The notes under the pieces are model-generated. The model worked only from the letters and a program-made list of their open reading frames with translations. It was not told where the DNA came from and ran no database searches. A stretch of 64,000 bases of DNA from Bacillota bacterium (GTDB taxonomy: Bacteria; Bacillota; Clostridia; Saccharofermentanales; Saccharofermentanaceae): the NCBI GenBank assembly GCA_023397475.1, contig JAEWUD010000030.1, positions 1-64,000 of the forward strand, written 5' to 3'. The translations under genes were made by a program, and so were the position numbers. Positions 1-7,524 of this stretch are shown here, piece after piece (the stretch's first letter is position 1; each line of letters opens with the position of its first letter).

Positions 1-392
1 GCCTGTTTCGTATGTGCATCATTGACAAATAACCGCCACGAAGAGGCCGGCGCACATACGAAAACCTGTGAAGGAGCCTGTTTCGTATGTGCATCATTGA
101 CAAATAACCGCCACGAAGAGGCCGGCGCACATACGAAAACCTGTGAAGGAGCCTGTTTCGTATGTGCATCATTGACAAATAACCGCCACGAAGAGGTCGG
201 CGCACATACGAAACCCCGGGAAGTAGCCAGTTTCGTATGTGCATCAATGAAAAATATCCGCTCCAGAAACCCCGGCGCACATACGAAAACCCGAGAAGTG
301 ACCTGTTTCGTATGTGCATCATTGACAAAAAACCGCCACGAAGAGGTCGGCGCACATACGAAACCCCGGGAAGTAGCCAGTTTCGTATGTGC
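1..392. repeat. Tandem 75-bp palindromic array, arm type GCACATACGAAA
   Basis: Five complete units of arm GCACATACGAAA, a 17-nt spacer and arm TTTCGTATGTGC lie at 52-92, 127-167, 202-242, 277-317 and 352-392. A lone right arm sits at 6-17, so the array probably continues left of the window. The period is exactly 75 bp, and the 34-bp inter-unit segment (ATCATTGACAAATAACCGCC followed by a GGCCGGC-like tail) is also conserved. Spacers differ slightly between units while arms are invariant. Open frames running through it are by-products of the repeat. The same arm pair recurs once at 37804-37844. It lies beyond the 3' end of rtcB. Function unknown. Confidence 0.95.
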
Positions 393-494
393 ATCGAGCT
401 TCGTGAAGAGGCAACTCGGCAAGATACTTGATCCTTTGTTGCTGTCTTGTAGATTTCTCGTGACGCAGATTATGTAGATATGCCATATCTTGGC

Positions 495-554
495 GCAAAA
501 GACTCCCCCAAAGCTACCAGACGCAATACAAACGTCCGAAAACCTAAGGGGGAG
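495..554 (-). terminator. Probable terminator of the slipin-rtcB unit
   Basis: On the minus strand, just past the rtcB stop codon, CTCCCCC pairs with GGGGGAG, which is followed by TCTTTTG. The loop is long (about 38 nt) and contains shorter internal pairing. The position fits an intrinsic terminator, but the T tract is short. Confidence 0.5.
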
Positions 555-559
555 CGCTT

Positions 560-1768
560 CTATTCTGTTGCCTTGAAGTTGTAGATCGGTTTGATGCGTT
601 TTACGATGTCGACGGTCGGCGCGATTTGCGAGATGATGTCTTCCATGCTCTTGTAGGCCATGGGGGATTCGTCCAGTGTAGCATCGGACACGCAGGTCGA
701 GTAGATTCCTTCCATCTCGGCCCGGAACTCTTCGAGGGACAGCCTGGAGAACGCTGCTTTTCGACTCATAAGGCGACCCGCGCCGTGCGGTGCGGAGCAA
801 TTCCACTCTTTGTTTCCTTTGCCGACGCACAGGAGACTGCCGTCACGCATGTTGATCGGGATCAGGAGCTTCTCGCCTTTTTTCGCGGACACTGCGCCTT
901 TGCGAAGGATCATCTCGTCGGTGTCGATGTAGTTGTGGATTGTTGTGAACCGTGATTTTTCCTTAAGCTCCATTCCGGTCAGTATGACTTCACTCATCGC
1001 GATTCGGTTCAGCGCGGCAAATTGCTGCATGATCTGCATGTCGTGAATATAGTCCTCGAAAAGACCGCCATCCAGATAGGTCAGATCTTTCGGGATATCT
1101 GCCGGCAGTTCGCGTGACGCCTTCATCTTCCGAATTGTTCCGGAGATCTCCTGATCCCGCCCCTCGGCCTTGAGCTGCGCGATGACATCCGCGACCTGGA
1201 ACTTCGCGTTGCCGAGCAAGGAGTTTACCGCTTCCGACTGATAGTACTTCGCGACCTCGTTGCCAATATGGCGACTTCCGGAATGTATGACCAGATAGAG
1301 CTTCCCTTCTTCGTCACGGTCCACCTCAATGAAGTGGTTACCACCGCCAAGGGTTCCAATGCTGCGTCTGGCGCGCCCGAGGTTGACATCCTTAATGCAA
1401 CGAAGTTCCTCCAGATTGATCTCGCGATGCAACGGATGCGGCTCATTGCGCACCGAGAACCCGCTCGGAATTCTCTCGCGGATCAACGCGTCGAGCTTCC
1501 GGAGATCGATGGTCTTTTCCTCCAGACAGACGGTCTCCATGCCGCAACCGATGTCCACGCCGACCATGCCGGGAACGACCTTGTCGATAAGGGTCATTGT
1601 GGTGCCGATCGTGCAGCCCATGCCGGAATGCACGTCGGGCATGATGCGGATTCGGGACCCGGAGAATTCCTCCCGGTTGCAGACCGATAGAATCTGTTTC
1701 TCCGCGGCCTCTTCCAGCTCTGCGCAGTAGCAGACCGCTTTGTTGTATAAGCCGTTTACTTCAATCAT
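560..1768 (-). CDS. rtcB: RNA-splicing ligase RtcB
   Basis: Joins RNA 2',3'-cyclic phosphate (3'-phosphate) ends to 5'-OH ends using GTP and Mn2+, repairing cleaved tRNA or other RNA. The 402-aa protein is of normal RtcB length. Family motifs are in order: the metal-binding stretches PDVHSGMG and VGVDIGCGM near the N-terminus, GTLGGGNHFIEV in the middle, HSGSRHIG, and SAPHGAGR near residue 330, which carries the histidine guanylylated in the family. ATG at 1768 is preferred over the upstream GTG at 1777 because AGGTG lies 7 nt before it. It follows the slipin gene on the same strand with a 75-bp gap. The neighbours (slipin, tRNA-like RNA, two WYL regulators) point to an inducible RNA-repair operon. 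Function is firm; the substrate is inferred. Confidence 0.93.
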   Translation of the reverse strand: MIEVNGLYNKAVCYCAELEEAAEKQILSVCNREEFSGSRIRIMPDVHSGMGCTIGTTMTLIDKVVPGMVGVDIGCGMETVCLEEKTIDLRKLDALIRERIPSGFSVRNEPHPLHREINLEELRCIKDVNLGRARRSIGTLGGGNHFIEVDRDEEGKLYLVIHSGSRHIGNEVAKYYQSEAVNSLLGNAKFQVADVIAQLKAEGRDQEISGTIRKMKASRELPADIPKDLTYLDGGLFEDYIHDMQIMQQFAALNRIAMSEVILTGMELKEKSRFTTIHNYIDTDEMILRKGAVSAKKGEKLLIPINMRDGSLLCVGKGNKEWNCSAPHGAGRLMSRKAAFSRLSLEEFRAEMEGIYSTCVSDATLDESPMAYKSMEDIISQIAPTVDIVKRIKPIYNFKATE

Positions 1769-1842
1769 CTGATTCACCTACTTATGTATTTTCGATGTTC
1801 CTCGCGCAAGCTTGTCGCGTGCGCAAGGAACAATTCGGAGGG

Positions 1843-2949
1843 TCATGTGCTCTTGCCCCGAAGGATCGAGGTCAGTTGCGTGAGAACATCGCCGTTCCCA
1901 CCAAGGCTAATATTCCCGACATTCTCAAAGATGCGCTCGACGTACTCAAGCTCTTTGAGCTTGAAAAGCGTCTGATTCTCCTCCATCAGCTTCGCGGTAT
2001 TGAGGAGTGAGCGCGTCGAGGCGACCTCCTCCCGGCGCGTGATGACGTTCGCTTGCGCGCGCTTCTCCGCGACCAGTACCGTATTCATGATATCGCGGAT
2101 CTCTCCGGGAAGGATGATGTCCTTGACTCCGGCAGCTGTAATCTCGATGAAGAGCTCCTTCTCGATCATCTTCAGGCGATCCAGAATGAACTGAGACATC
2201 TGGTCCTTATTCTCAAGAAGCTCGTCAATTCTGTACTTGCCGACATACTCGCGCAGAGCCAGCTGCGCCGCGACATGAAGCTGTTCTTTGTAGTTATCGA
2301 TATCGTTCTGGATTCGGATGAAGTCAACGATACGGTAGTTGCAGACGAAGGTGATGCGAAGCTCGACCTTGTCCTGCGACAGAATCTCCTGCCCGGAGAT
2401 CTCCATCTGCGTAAGACGCGTATCGACACAGGTAACCTCGACCTTAACCTCAGTCTTCCAGAAATAGTACGTGCCGGGCTCGAGCAAGCGGACGAGCTTC
2501 TGGTTAAAGTATAAGCGCCCCTTCTGGTACTCGGCTACCTCGAACTTCTGGAAGAAGTTGAAAGGTATTCTCGCGAAAAGATACTGCGGCACATCCATAG
2601 TAACCTCGGGCGTCGAAATGTCGACGAGGGTAAACGTATGCTTGACGTAAATGGACCAGAAGGCGAACTTGCCCTGACGCAGTACTTCGCTGAATTTCCC
2701 ATCGACAAAGTGTATTGCCAACTGGCAGTCCGCGACGTCAACAACGACCGAATTGTCTGCAAACGCCTTATCCTGGAGCAAGGTCTCGAGACTTGCCCCT
2801 CTTGACTGGATCATCTGTTCCAGTCGAAGTACCTCGATCTCATGGTCCCCCCAGAAGGAGTGTCTGCCGGGCTCGAGGACCTTGACATAGCGGCCGTTCT
2901 GGAAAAGCAAGCCTCTCTCGTTCTCGTGAATTGTAGTTCTCATATTCAT
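1843..2949 (-). CDS. Slipin / SPFH (band-7) family protein of the RtcB operon
   Basis: The 368-aa protein has an SPFH-type core (about residues 150-330: CNYRIVDF, EYVGKYRIDELL, AAGVKDIILPGEIRDIMN, VAEKRAQANVITRREEVAS), as in slipins. The N-terminal third carries two related beta-rich segments, GLLFQNGRYVKVLEPG near residue 11 and GRLYFNQKLVRLLEPG near residue 123, a duplication seen as internal sequence similarity. There is no clear membrane helix. ATG at 2949 is chosen because AAGGGGG lies just upstream; the longer reading starts in sequence lacking a binding site. Slipins beside RtcB are a known association in bacterial RNA-repair operons; their exact role (scaffold or membrane platform for repair) is unproven. 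It sits between the tRNA-like RNA and rtcB. Confidence 0.85.
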   Translation of the reverse strand: MNMRTTIHENERGLLFQNGRYVKVLEPGRHSFWGDHEIEVLRLEQMIQSRGASLETLLQDKAFADNSVVVDVADCQLAIHFVDGKFSEVLRQGKFAFWSIYVKHTFTLVDISTPEVTMDVPQYLFARIPFNFFQKFEVAEYQKGRLYFNQKLVRLLEPGTYYFWKTEVKVEVTCVDTRLTQMEISGQEILSQDKVELRITFVCNYRIVDFIRIQNDIDNYKEQLHVAAQLALREYVGKYRIDELLENKDQMSQFILDRLKMIEKELFIEITAAGVKDIILPGEIRDIMNTVLVAEKRAQANVITRREEVASTRSLLNTAKLMEENQTLFKLKELEYVERIFENVGNISLGGNGDVLTQLTSILRGKST

Positions 2950-3214
2950 AACCCCCTTTAAGGTTTTCTCGCGATTTGCAATCATCCGTACTGCGGTGAC
3001 GGGCTTCGGTCTTTAGGAAAGGCGTCGGTAAGCGGGATCAAGATCTGGCTTGCCGACGAGTTCTTCCGATATCAGACCGGGCGCAAAGCCCCCGGAATAC
3101 TGCTCATCGGATCTCTCTTCAGCCGAAGCCTTGATTCCTCCTCTGAGCGGGACAATTGCAAAGGACAATTTTTACCGAAACAGTCGCTTCGGCTTCTCCT
3201 GTCCTTCCGACAGC

Positions 3215-3380
3215 TGTTTACCAAACCATGCAGTTCATGCATGTGCAGGAATCGAACCTGTCTAACTGTGATGGGACACGACATTTCTGTCACATGCCCC
3301 TCATGAGCAATGTACCGGCATACGCTTCGGAACTCCTCGCGCACCGCCGTGCTTTTCAAGCACAAGCCTCAGGTAACCTT
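3215..3380 (-). ncRNA. Candidate tRNA-like / Y-RNA-like noncoding RNA of the RtcB operon
   Basis: On the minus strand, 3297 to 3239 folds like a miniature tRNA. A 7-bp acceptor-like stem (GCAUGUG with CACAUGC) is stacked directly on a T arm, CAGG-UUCGAUU-CCUG, with a canonical 7-nt T-loop. The D arm is replaced by the tetraloop hairpin GACA-GAAA-UGUC and the anticodon arm by a short GUG/CAC hairpin. The domain is about 59 nt, too short for a tRNA, and has no CCA. Upstream are hairpins GUGCUU/AAGCAC and CGGC..UGCGC/GCGUA..GCCG. GGUUACC near 3375 can pair imperfectly with GGUAAAC near 3219 to close the whole. Downstream, AAGGACA (3206-3200) pairs with UGUCCUU (3167-3161). Bacterial Y RNAs are known to carry tRNA-mimic modules and to occur near RtcB, so this is my inference. 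Ends and promoter are not resolved. The 210 bp between this RNA and the slipin start hold no convincing gene. Confidence 0.5.
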
Positions 3381-3416
3381 GCACGTTCATCATGCCAGAG
3401 CTGGATTCATGGATCA

Positions 3417-3457
3417 CGGAAAAAAAGCTGCGAACTCTCGCGGGAGATGTTCGCAGC
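3417..3457 (-). terminator. Intrinsic terminator after the WYL pair
   Basis: On the minus strand GCTGCGAAC (3457-3449) pairs with GTTCGCAGC (3435-3427), followed by seven T residues. This is a textbook hairpin plus T tract. It separates the WYL regulator transcript from the downstream RNA-slipin-RtcB unit, so the latter must have its own promoter between about 3415 and 3380. Confidence 0.9.
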
Positions 3458-3501
3458 ATAGTGATTATGTGTTTATAAGATTTTCGCGAGAATCAGAACA
3501 A

Positions 3502-4404
3502 CTACCGCTCCCTTTGTTTCTGAAGACGGCAACGAATCTGTTCAACAAAGCTCTCCGGTTCAATGACCTTCGCAAAGGGTCCGAACGAGAGGACGCGGAT
3601 CAGGATCTCCGTCTCGTCTGCCTGATCGTACTGTAGTATGACGCGATAGCGTTCGGGATCAATACGCTCCGCGCGTTTCTCCAGATGTGCGAAATGAAGG
3701 AGAAGCCGCTGCATCGCGTTGCGCCGGTCAACGAGTTCAAGAGTCAGACTGCAGGTCTTCCGGGATGGTGTTCGCCCCAACTCTGACCCCGAATCCGCAC
3801 AAGTCTTCACAGAGAGAATACGGGACAGGTTAATCGTGCCGGCGTATCGGCATCCGGTCGTGATCAGGCGGAATTTGTCATCCTTCTCCGAGTACTCAAG
3901 ATGATCCGGTCGCACCTTCATGTACATCGGATTGCCTTTGCGGTCCAGGATCTGGATGCGGAGGGGCAATCCGTCACGGAGGGCCTGACGAATGATCCGG
4001 AAGTGCTTGATATAGTTCTCATCGGTATAATTGTCGCCGTCGCCGAACCGATCGAAGACTACATAATCTTCGGATGTGAACAGCGGCTCGACATCGGAAA
4101 GGTCCTCAAAGTCTACATTAAATAACGCCACACGAGGATCCATAGAGATGGCCTTGAGCCACCTTTTCTGTATCGTGGTGAGTGGCATCGTTGGTACGTG
4201 TCGAATCGGCGTTCGAAGATCCTTCGTCAGAAGCTGCCATCGCGATTCCTTCAGCGAGGGCACAATGGTAAGAGGACTCTCCGCGAAAGCATTCTCCGCG
4301 CAGATGCGACGCATCTCTTGTTCGGTCAGATCCCCGGCGACAGCACGGGTGAGGATTCTCGCAACGGTCTGGTAATACGCTCCATAGATCTCACGAAAGA
4401 TCAC
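3502..4404 (-). CDS. WYL-domain transcriptional regulator (second of a pair)
   Basis: This 300-aa protein matches the WYL-type regulators. The central segment (residues 125-200; HFRIIRQALRDGLPLRIQ, VRPDHLEYSEKDDKFRL) is the Sm-like ligand-binding fold, and the C-terminal part resembles the WCX extension. WYL domains are thought to bind nucleic acid or nucleotide ligands and gate transcription. It starts with GTG overlapping the TGA of the preceding WYL gene (GTGA), so the two are translationally coupled. It is followed by a strong terminator and then the tRNA-like RNA, slipin and RtcB. I infer it controls that operon, possibly in response to damaged RNA. No clear N-terminal HTH is visible here; the partner may supply DNA binding. 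Confidence 0.8.
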   Translation of the reverse strand: MIFREIYGAYYQTVARILTRAVAGDLTEQEMRRICAENAFAESPLTIVPSLKESRWQLLTKDLRTPIRHVPTMPLTTIQKRWLKAISMDPRVALFNVDFEDLSDVEPLFTSEDYVVFDRFGDGDNYTDENYIKHFRIIRQALRDGLPLRIQILDRKGNPMYMKVRPDHLEYSEKDDKFRLITTGCRYAGTINLSRILSVKTCADSGSELGRTPSRKTCSLTLELVDRRNAMQRLLLHFAHLEKRAERIDPERYRVILQYDQADETEILIRVLSFGPFAKVIEPESFVEQIRCRLQKQRER

Positions 4405-5729
4405 AGATCATCACCTCCATCCTCTGCAAATTCCCGAGTCAAAGGATCCCGATCGATTTCTTCCTGCGCGTCTACGGAGACCATCGGATCATTCGATGAA
4501 GGCTTGACCCCGTACATATCATACATTGCGTTGAGATCCGACCGGAACTGAGCCTCCAGTCGACGGTCGGAGAAATGTATCTTCTCGATGCGGCACAAAA
4601 ACGTCCGGATCCACGGAACCAATTCCGTCGCGTCATATACGTCCGCAGTGAACCGGTAGGTATGCGCGTCCACTCTCTCGACGGTTCCGCTGCGCTTCTC
4701 TCGCTCCAACCGATTGATAATATATCCCTCATCCGCCTCGACATGGATATCGAAGGAGACCCTCTCTGTTTTTGCCGCGTCCTTGCGCGTCATAACACCC
4801 CACATGTGTTTCCGCATGTGTTCGAGCTTCTCGCGCAACGCATCAAAGTCCGGACATGGCTCCCCCGGGAGCACATTCTCCAGATAATCCACACGACAGA
4901 CACGCATCTTCTTCTGTCTTCGATCAAAGCAGAGCAGGTACTGACGCCCGGTTTGCGCACTGATAAAAATACGGAGCGGGACGACAAGAATCCGGCTCTC
5001 ATGACCGGTTCGGCTCCGGTTATCGATCTCAATCTCTCGCTTTTCCCGCATGGAGAGAAACAGATCACATAGCACCTCGCTATCGAGCGCTTGGGTGATG
5101 TAATGGTGTTTGAAGGTAAAGATCTCGTCCTCATGGCGTCCCTTATCGAGCAGGAAGGATCCGATGACGCCGCAGGGGTCCATCTCGGAGAAGAAATCCA
5201 GAAGATTCGCATGTTTCGAGAGGTCCGTATCTCCTGCTCTTCGGTAGGTGATCTGCTTACCGCTTTTCCCTGTGACCAGAAGGCCTTCGTCAACGTACTC
5301 TTTCAGCTTTTTTCGCAACGTAGACTCATCCAGGGACATCGGCTGCTCGAAAAGAGTGAGATAGTCCGTGCAGATCGTATCCATAATTTCCGTGATCGTC
5401 AGCTCAATGTCAGACGAGTGAAGGATGTCGAAAAGGATGAAATGCAAGGTGATGTCGCCATCGGTAAAACTTCTCGATTTCCAAGCCTTGTACAGGGGAT
5501 TATGCTGCGCGGCACGGCTGTCAATCGACAGGAATACCGTCTTTCCCTCAGCTGTCTGGGTGAATCTCATATAATCGCCGAGCCAACTCTCGATGCGCCT
5601 CTTCTCGTCGTCGTAGGAACGCGCGCTCTTGCGCGAGAACTCCTCTCGACTCTTGAAGCCGAAGACATAGAATTCCCGCATGTATTCGCGGATTCGCCCG
5701 AAGTTCTTGATTCTTTCGTTATAGGCCAT
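4401..5729 (-). CDS. WYL-domain transcriptional regulator (first of a pair)
   Basis: A 442-aa regulator. The N-terminal about 170 residues contain a winged-helix-like segment (LDESTLRKKLKEYVDEGLLV around residue 135) of the sort that precedes WYL domains. The middle (residues 195-275, with RILVVPLRIFISAQTGRQYLLCF) is the WYL domain, followed by a WCX-like C-terminus (FDIHVEADEGYIINRLERE). ATG at 5729 has GAGG 7 nt upstream. It overlaps the next WYL gene by 4 nt, forming a two-gene transcript that ends at the 3417-3457 terminator. Paired WYL proteins of unequal size upstream of slipin-RtcB suggest a hetero-regulator. The acidic C-terminal tail (EFAEDGGDDL) is unusual. Regulatory target is inferred from position. 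Confidence 0.8.
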   Translation of the reverse strand: MAYNERIKNFGRIREYMREFYVFGFKSREEFSRKSARSYDDEKRRIESWLGDYMRFTQTAEGKTVFLSIDSRAAQHNPLYKAWKSRSFTDGDITLHFILFDILHSSDIELTITEIMDTICTDYLTLFEQPMSLDESTLRKKLKEYVDEGLLVTGKSGKQITYRRAGDTDLSKHANLLDFFSEMDPCGVIGSFLLDKGRHEDEIFTFKHHYITQALDSEVLCDLFLSMREKREIEIDNRSRTGHESRILVVPLRIFISAQTGRQYLLCFDRRQKKMRVCRVDYLENVLPGEPCPDFDALREKLEHMRKHMWGVMTRKDAAKTERVSFDIHVEADEGYIINRLEREKRSGTVERVDAHTYRFTADVYDATELVPWIRTFLCRIEKIHFSDRRLEAQFRSDLNAMYDMYGVKPSSNDPMVSVDAQEEIDRDPLTREFAEDGGDDL

Positions 5730-5807
5730 ACGATTTCCTCAATCTGATCCGGGATGCTGCCACAGTCATTGATGGCCGTCTCAGAACCTTCCCGATTCCC
5801 ACAGCTT

Positions 5808-6746
5808 TCAGATTCTTCTCCAGCACTTGTCCTTCATGAATGTGACGATTCCCTTGTCCTCTTTCCGTTCGTAGTACTCCACCAGCATACTCTTGAACGT
5901 CGGCACTTCCTTCTCCGGGATAACAAGAAGTCCTCCGCTTTTCGAGATTAAATAATGGTTTGCGAAAAGAACGGCCGCCCGCTTATTTCCGTCATTGAAA
6001 ATTTGCGCCCTCATACAGTACAGGCAAAGATGAATTGCAACATCGATAGTAGATTCTTCTTGTCGGGTTATCTCTCGCAAAGCATCCTTGACGGTTGACT
6101 CGATTGGTAACGGAGGAATGTAGGATGATCCACCAATCTTCACCGGTACACCCCGAATTCTACCGCCGTCTGTATAGAAGCCTTCATTCACAAGCTTGGC
6201 GATATGGCTGAGGATGTGATAATTTGAGTCGCATTGGATAACATCCCGGTCGAGAATAAATTCCCATGCATGCTTGAGATTCAGTATCTTCTGAACATCC
6301 GTCGCTGTCATCCCACTGATCTTACCGTTATCAATGATGTCTTCCGTTTGTGGGAAAGTGGTTGCCACACCTTCGAGGATCGCCTGGTCATAGATGTTCG
6401 ATTTCATATTCGCCCGGGCAAATTCCAGATTAAAAATTACCTCCGGCGATAGGTCCTGTTCGATAAAACCATGATTTGCCAGTTCCTTCTCTATACGACG
6501 GATGGATTTCTTGAGTTCTCTGGCCTCCCGCGCATTGCGCAAGAGCAACTGATACAGTGTGTCCGAATAGGCATCCACATAGGTGGATGTAAGGCGGCTC
6601 CCGACACGCTTGCGAATATAGAGATACTTCCGATCTCCCAGTTCCTTGATCTCGGGCGATCCATCGTACGGCAACTGGTTCAAGCGAGCTTGGAATTCCG
6701 CTCTTTTTTGCAAGAGGTTTTGTATTTCTGGGAAACTGCCGTCCAT
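5808..6746 (-). CDS. Fic/DOC family protein with Gln in place of the catalytic His
   Basis: This 312-aa Fic-fold protein has its core motif at about residues 245-257, reading QIFNDGNKRAA, where active AMPylating Fic proteins have HPFxDGN(G/K)R. The anion-hole GN and K/R residues are kept but the general-base histidine is Gln. Near residue 140 the segment AILEGVATTF resembles the inhibitory helix of Fic proteins (S/TxxxEG), again lacking the usual Ser. It may be an inactive or re-purposed Fic enzyme; lack of activity is inference. ATG at 6746 has GGAGGTG 5 nt upstream. The upstream region holds two copies of an ATAGGGAAC-N25-GTTCCCTAT palindrome. It stands alone between the WYL operon and a divergent TetR gene. 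Confidence 0.75.
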   Translation of the reverse strand: MDGSFPEIQNLLQKRAEFQARLNQLPYDGSPEIKELGDRKYLYIRKRVGSRLTSTYVDAYSDTLYQLLLRNAREARELKKSIRRIEKELANHGFIEQDLSPEVIFNLEFARANMKSNIYDQAILEGVATTFPQTEDIIDNGKISGMTATDVQKILNLKHAWEFILDRDVIQCDSNYHILSHIAKLVNEGFYTDGGRIRGVPVKIGGSSYIPPLPIESTVKDALREITRQEESTIDVAIHLCLYCMRAQIFNDGNKRAAVLFANHYLISKSGGLLVIPEKEVPTFKSMLVEYYERKEDKGIVTFMKDKCWRRI

Positions 6747-6757
6747 TGGGCACCTCC

Positions 6758-6857
6758 ATAGGGAACATTGCTGACAATATTTTACAATAAAGTTCCCTAT
6801 ATAACAAGATGTTAATAGGGAACTATTTCTCTCGATTTTCTAAGGAATGTTCCCTAT
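6758..6857. promoter_or_regulatory. Two identical-geometry operators ATAGGGAAC-N25-GTTCCCTAT
   Basis: Half-sites lie at 6758-6766/6792-6800 and 6815-6823/6849-6857. Both are perfect inverted repeats with a 25-bp spacer, and the pair repeats with a 57-bp period. They lie immediately upstream of the Fic start codon and reach towards the divergent TetR promoter. Four exact copies of a 9-mer in 100 bp indicate protein-binding sites rather than chance. The cognate regulator is not identified. Confidence 0.75.
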
Positions 6858-6861
6858 TTTT

Positions 6862-6911
6862 CTGAACGCGTTCAACTTTGTGTTGACATTCCACGCTTTT
6901 CGTCACATACT
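6862..6911 (+). promoter_or_regulatory. Promoter and palindrome of the TetR-oxidoreductase operon
   Basis: TTGACA (6883-6888), a 17-bp spacer and CATACT (6906-6911) form a sigma-A-type promoter 36 bp before the TetR start. The perfect 12-bp palindrome TGAACGCGTTCA at 6862-6873 ends nine bases before the -35 box and could be an operator for the TetR protein. Confidence 0.65.
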
Positions 6912-6946
6912 GAACATGTGCAGTTTTCTGACAAAGGGAGGAACAG

Positions 6947-7498
6947 ATGAAAGACGGTCGGAACAAAATCTTAGCGGCGGCTTTCGAGATCCTATGTAAG
7001 GTTAGAGATCCGGAGAAGGTAACCGTACGCGAAATTGCTAAACGCGCGGGTGTCGGAACCGGTCTGATTGGTTATCATTTTGCAAGCAAAGACGCAATGC
7101 TGATGGAATCTGTGGGGCATGCGCTTTCGGAGATGGCTTTGCGTCAGAAGGATGAGCCGGATTCAATCTCCACCGATCCGCGCCGTCGACTCCGTCATTT
7201 ACTGCGAAAATGGATGACCGTTGGTGCGGAACAGTTTTATTTGATTCAACTGGCATCACGTTTTGAGCTGACGGAAGGTGATGTAAATACACCGCAGCTT
7301 CTACTTCCTCTCGTTCTCGAGATAACAAACGGCGAGGATCGCGTCGCCCGTATGATCACGTTCTCCATAGCAAGCAATATGCAGTCCGCCGCACTTCGAC
7401 CGAAGCAATTTCATGAGTATTCGGGTTACGACATCCTTAATCCGCTCGACCAGGAACGGTATATCAAAGATTTAATCGAGAGCCATCTGCCGTTGTGA
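6947..7498 (+). CDS. TetR/AcrR family regulator
   Basis: A 183-aa regulator. The N-terminal HTH is clear (residues 20-47: VTVREIAKRAGVGTGLIGYHF, then ASKDAMLMESV) and the C-terminal ligand domain is unassignable. GGGAGG lies 5 nt before the ATG. It overlaps by 4 nt the open frame leading into the next gene and lies 26 nt before its true start, so both are co-transcribed. It probably represses itself and the flavin oxidoreductase through the palindrome upstream of its promoter (inference). Confidence 0.88.
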   Translation: MKDGRNKILAAAFEILCKVRDPEKVTVREIAKRAGVGTGLIGYHFASKDAMLMESVGHALSEMALRQKDEPDSISTDPRRRLRHLLRKWMTVGAEQFYLIQLASRFELTEGDVNTPQLLLPLVLEITNGEDRVARMITFSIASNMQSAALRPKQFHEYSGYDILNPLDQERYIKDLIESHLPL

Positions 7499-7524
7499 CA
7501 GAAGCTTTTTGCGGAGGACAATGT

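Noticed and set aside
1..392. CRISPR array
   Set aside because: Repeats are palindromic pairs with related 17-nt spacers and conserved gaps, not unique 30-40-nt spacers, and no cas gene is present.
22..477. Long open frame through the first tandem array
   Set aside because: Its peptide repeats every 25 residues only because the DNA repeats every 75 bp; no binding site and no family.
3025..3169. Short frame ending in a protein-like EELVGKPDLDPAYRRLS
   Set aside because: The only possible start is a TTG without a binding site, and it overlaps an RNA-like hairpin; chance is more likely.
3239..3297. Functional tRNA gene
   Set aside because: Only 59 nt, with no proper D or anticodon arm and no CCA; better described as a tRNA mimic.
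3381..3400. Sigma-54 promoter (TGGCATG ... GTGCA) before the tRNA-like RNA
   Set aside because: The GG and GC dinucleotides are separated by 12 bp instead of the required 10, and no sigma-54 activator is encoded nearby.
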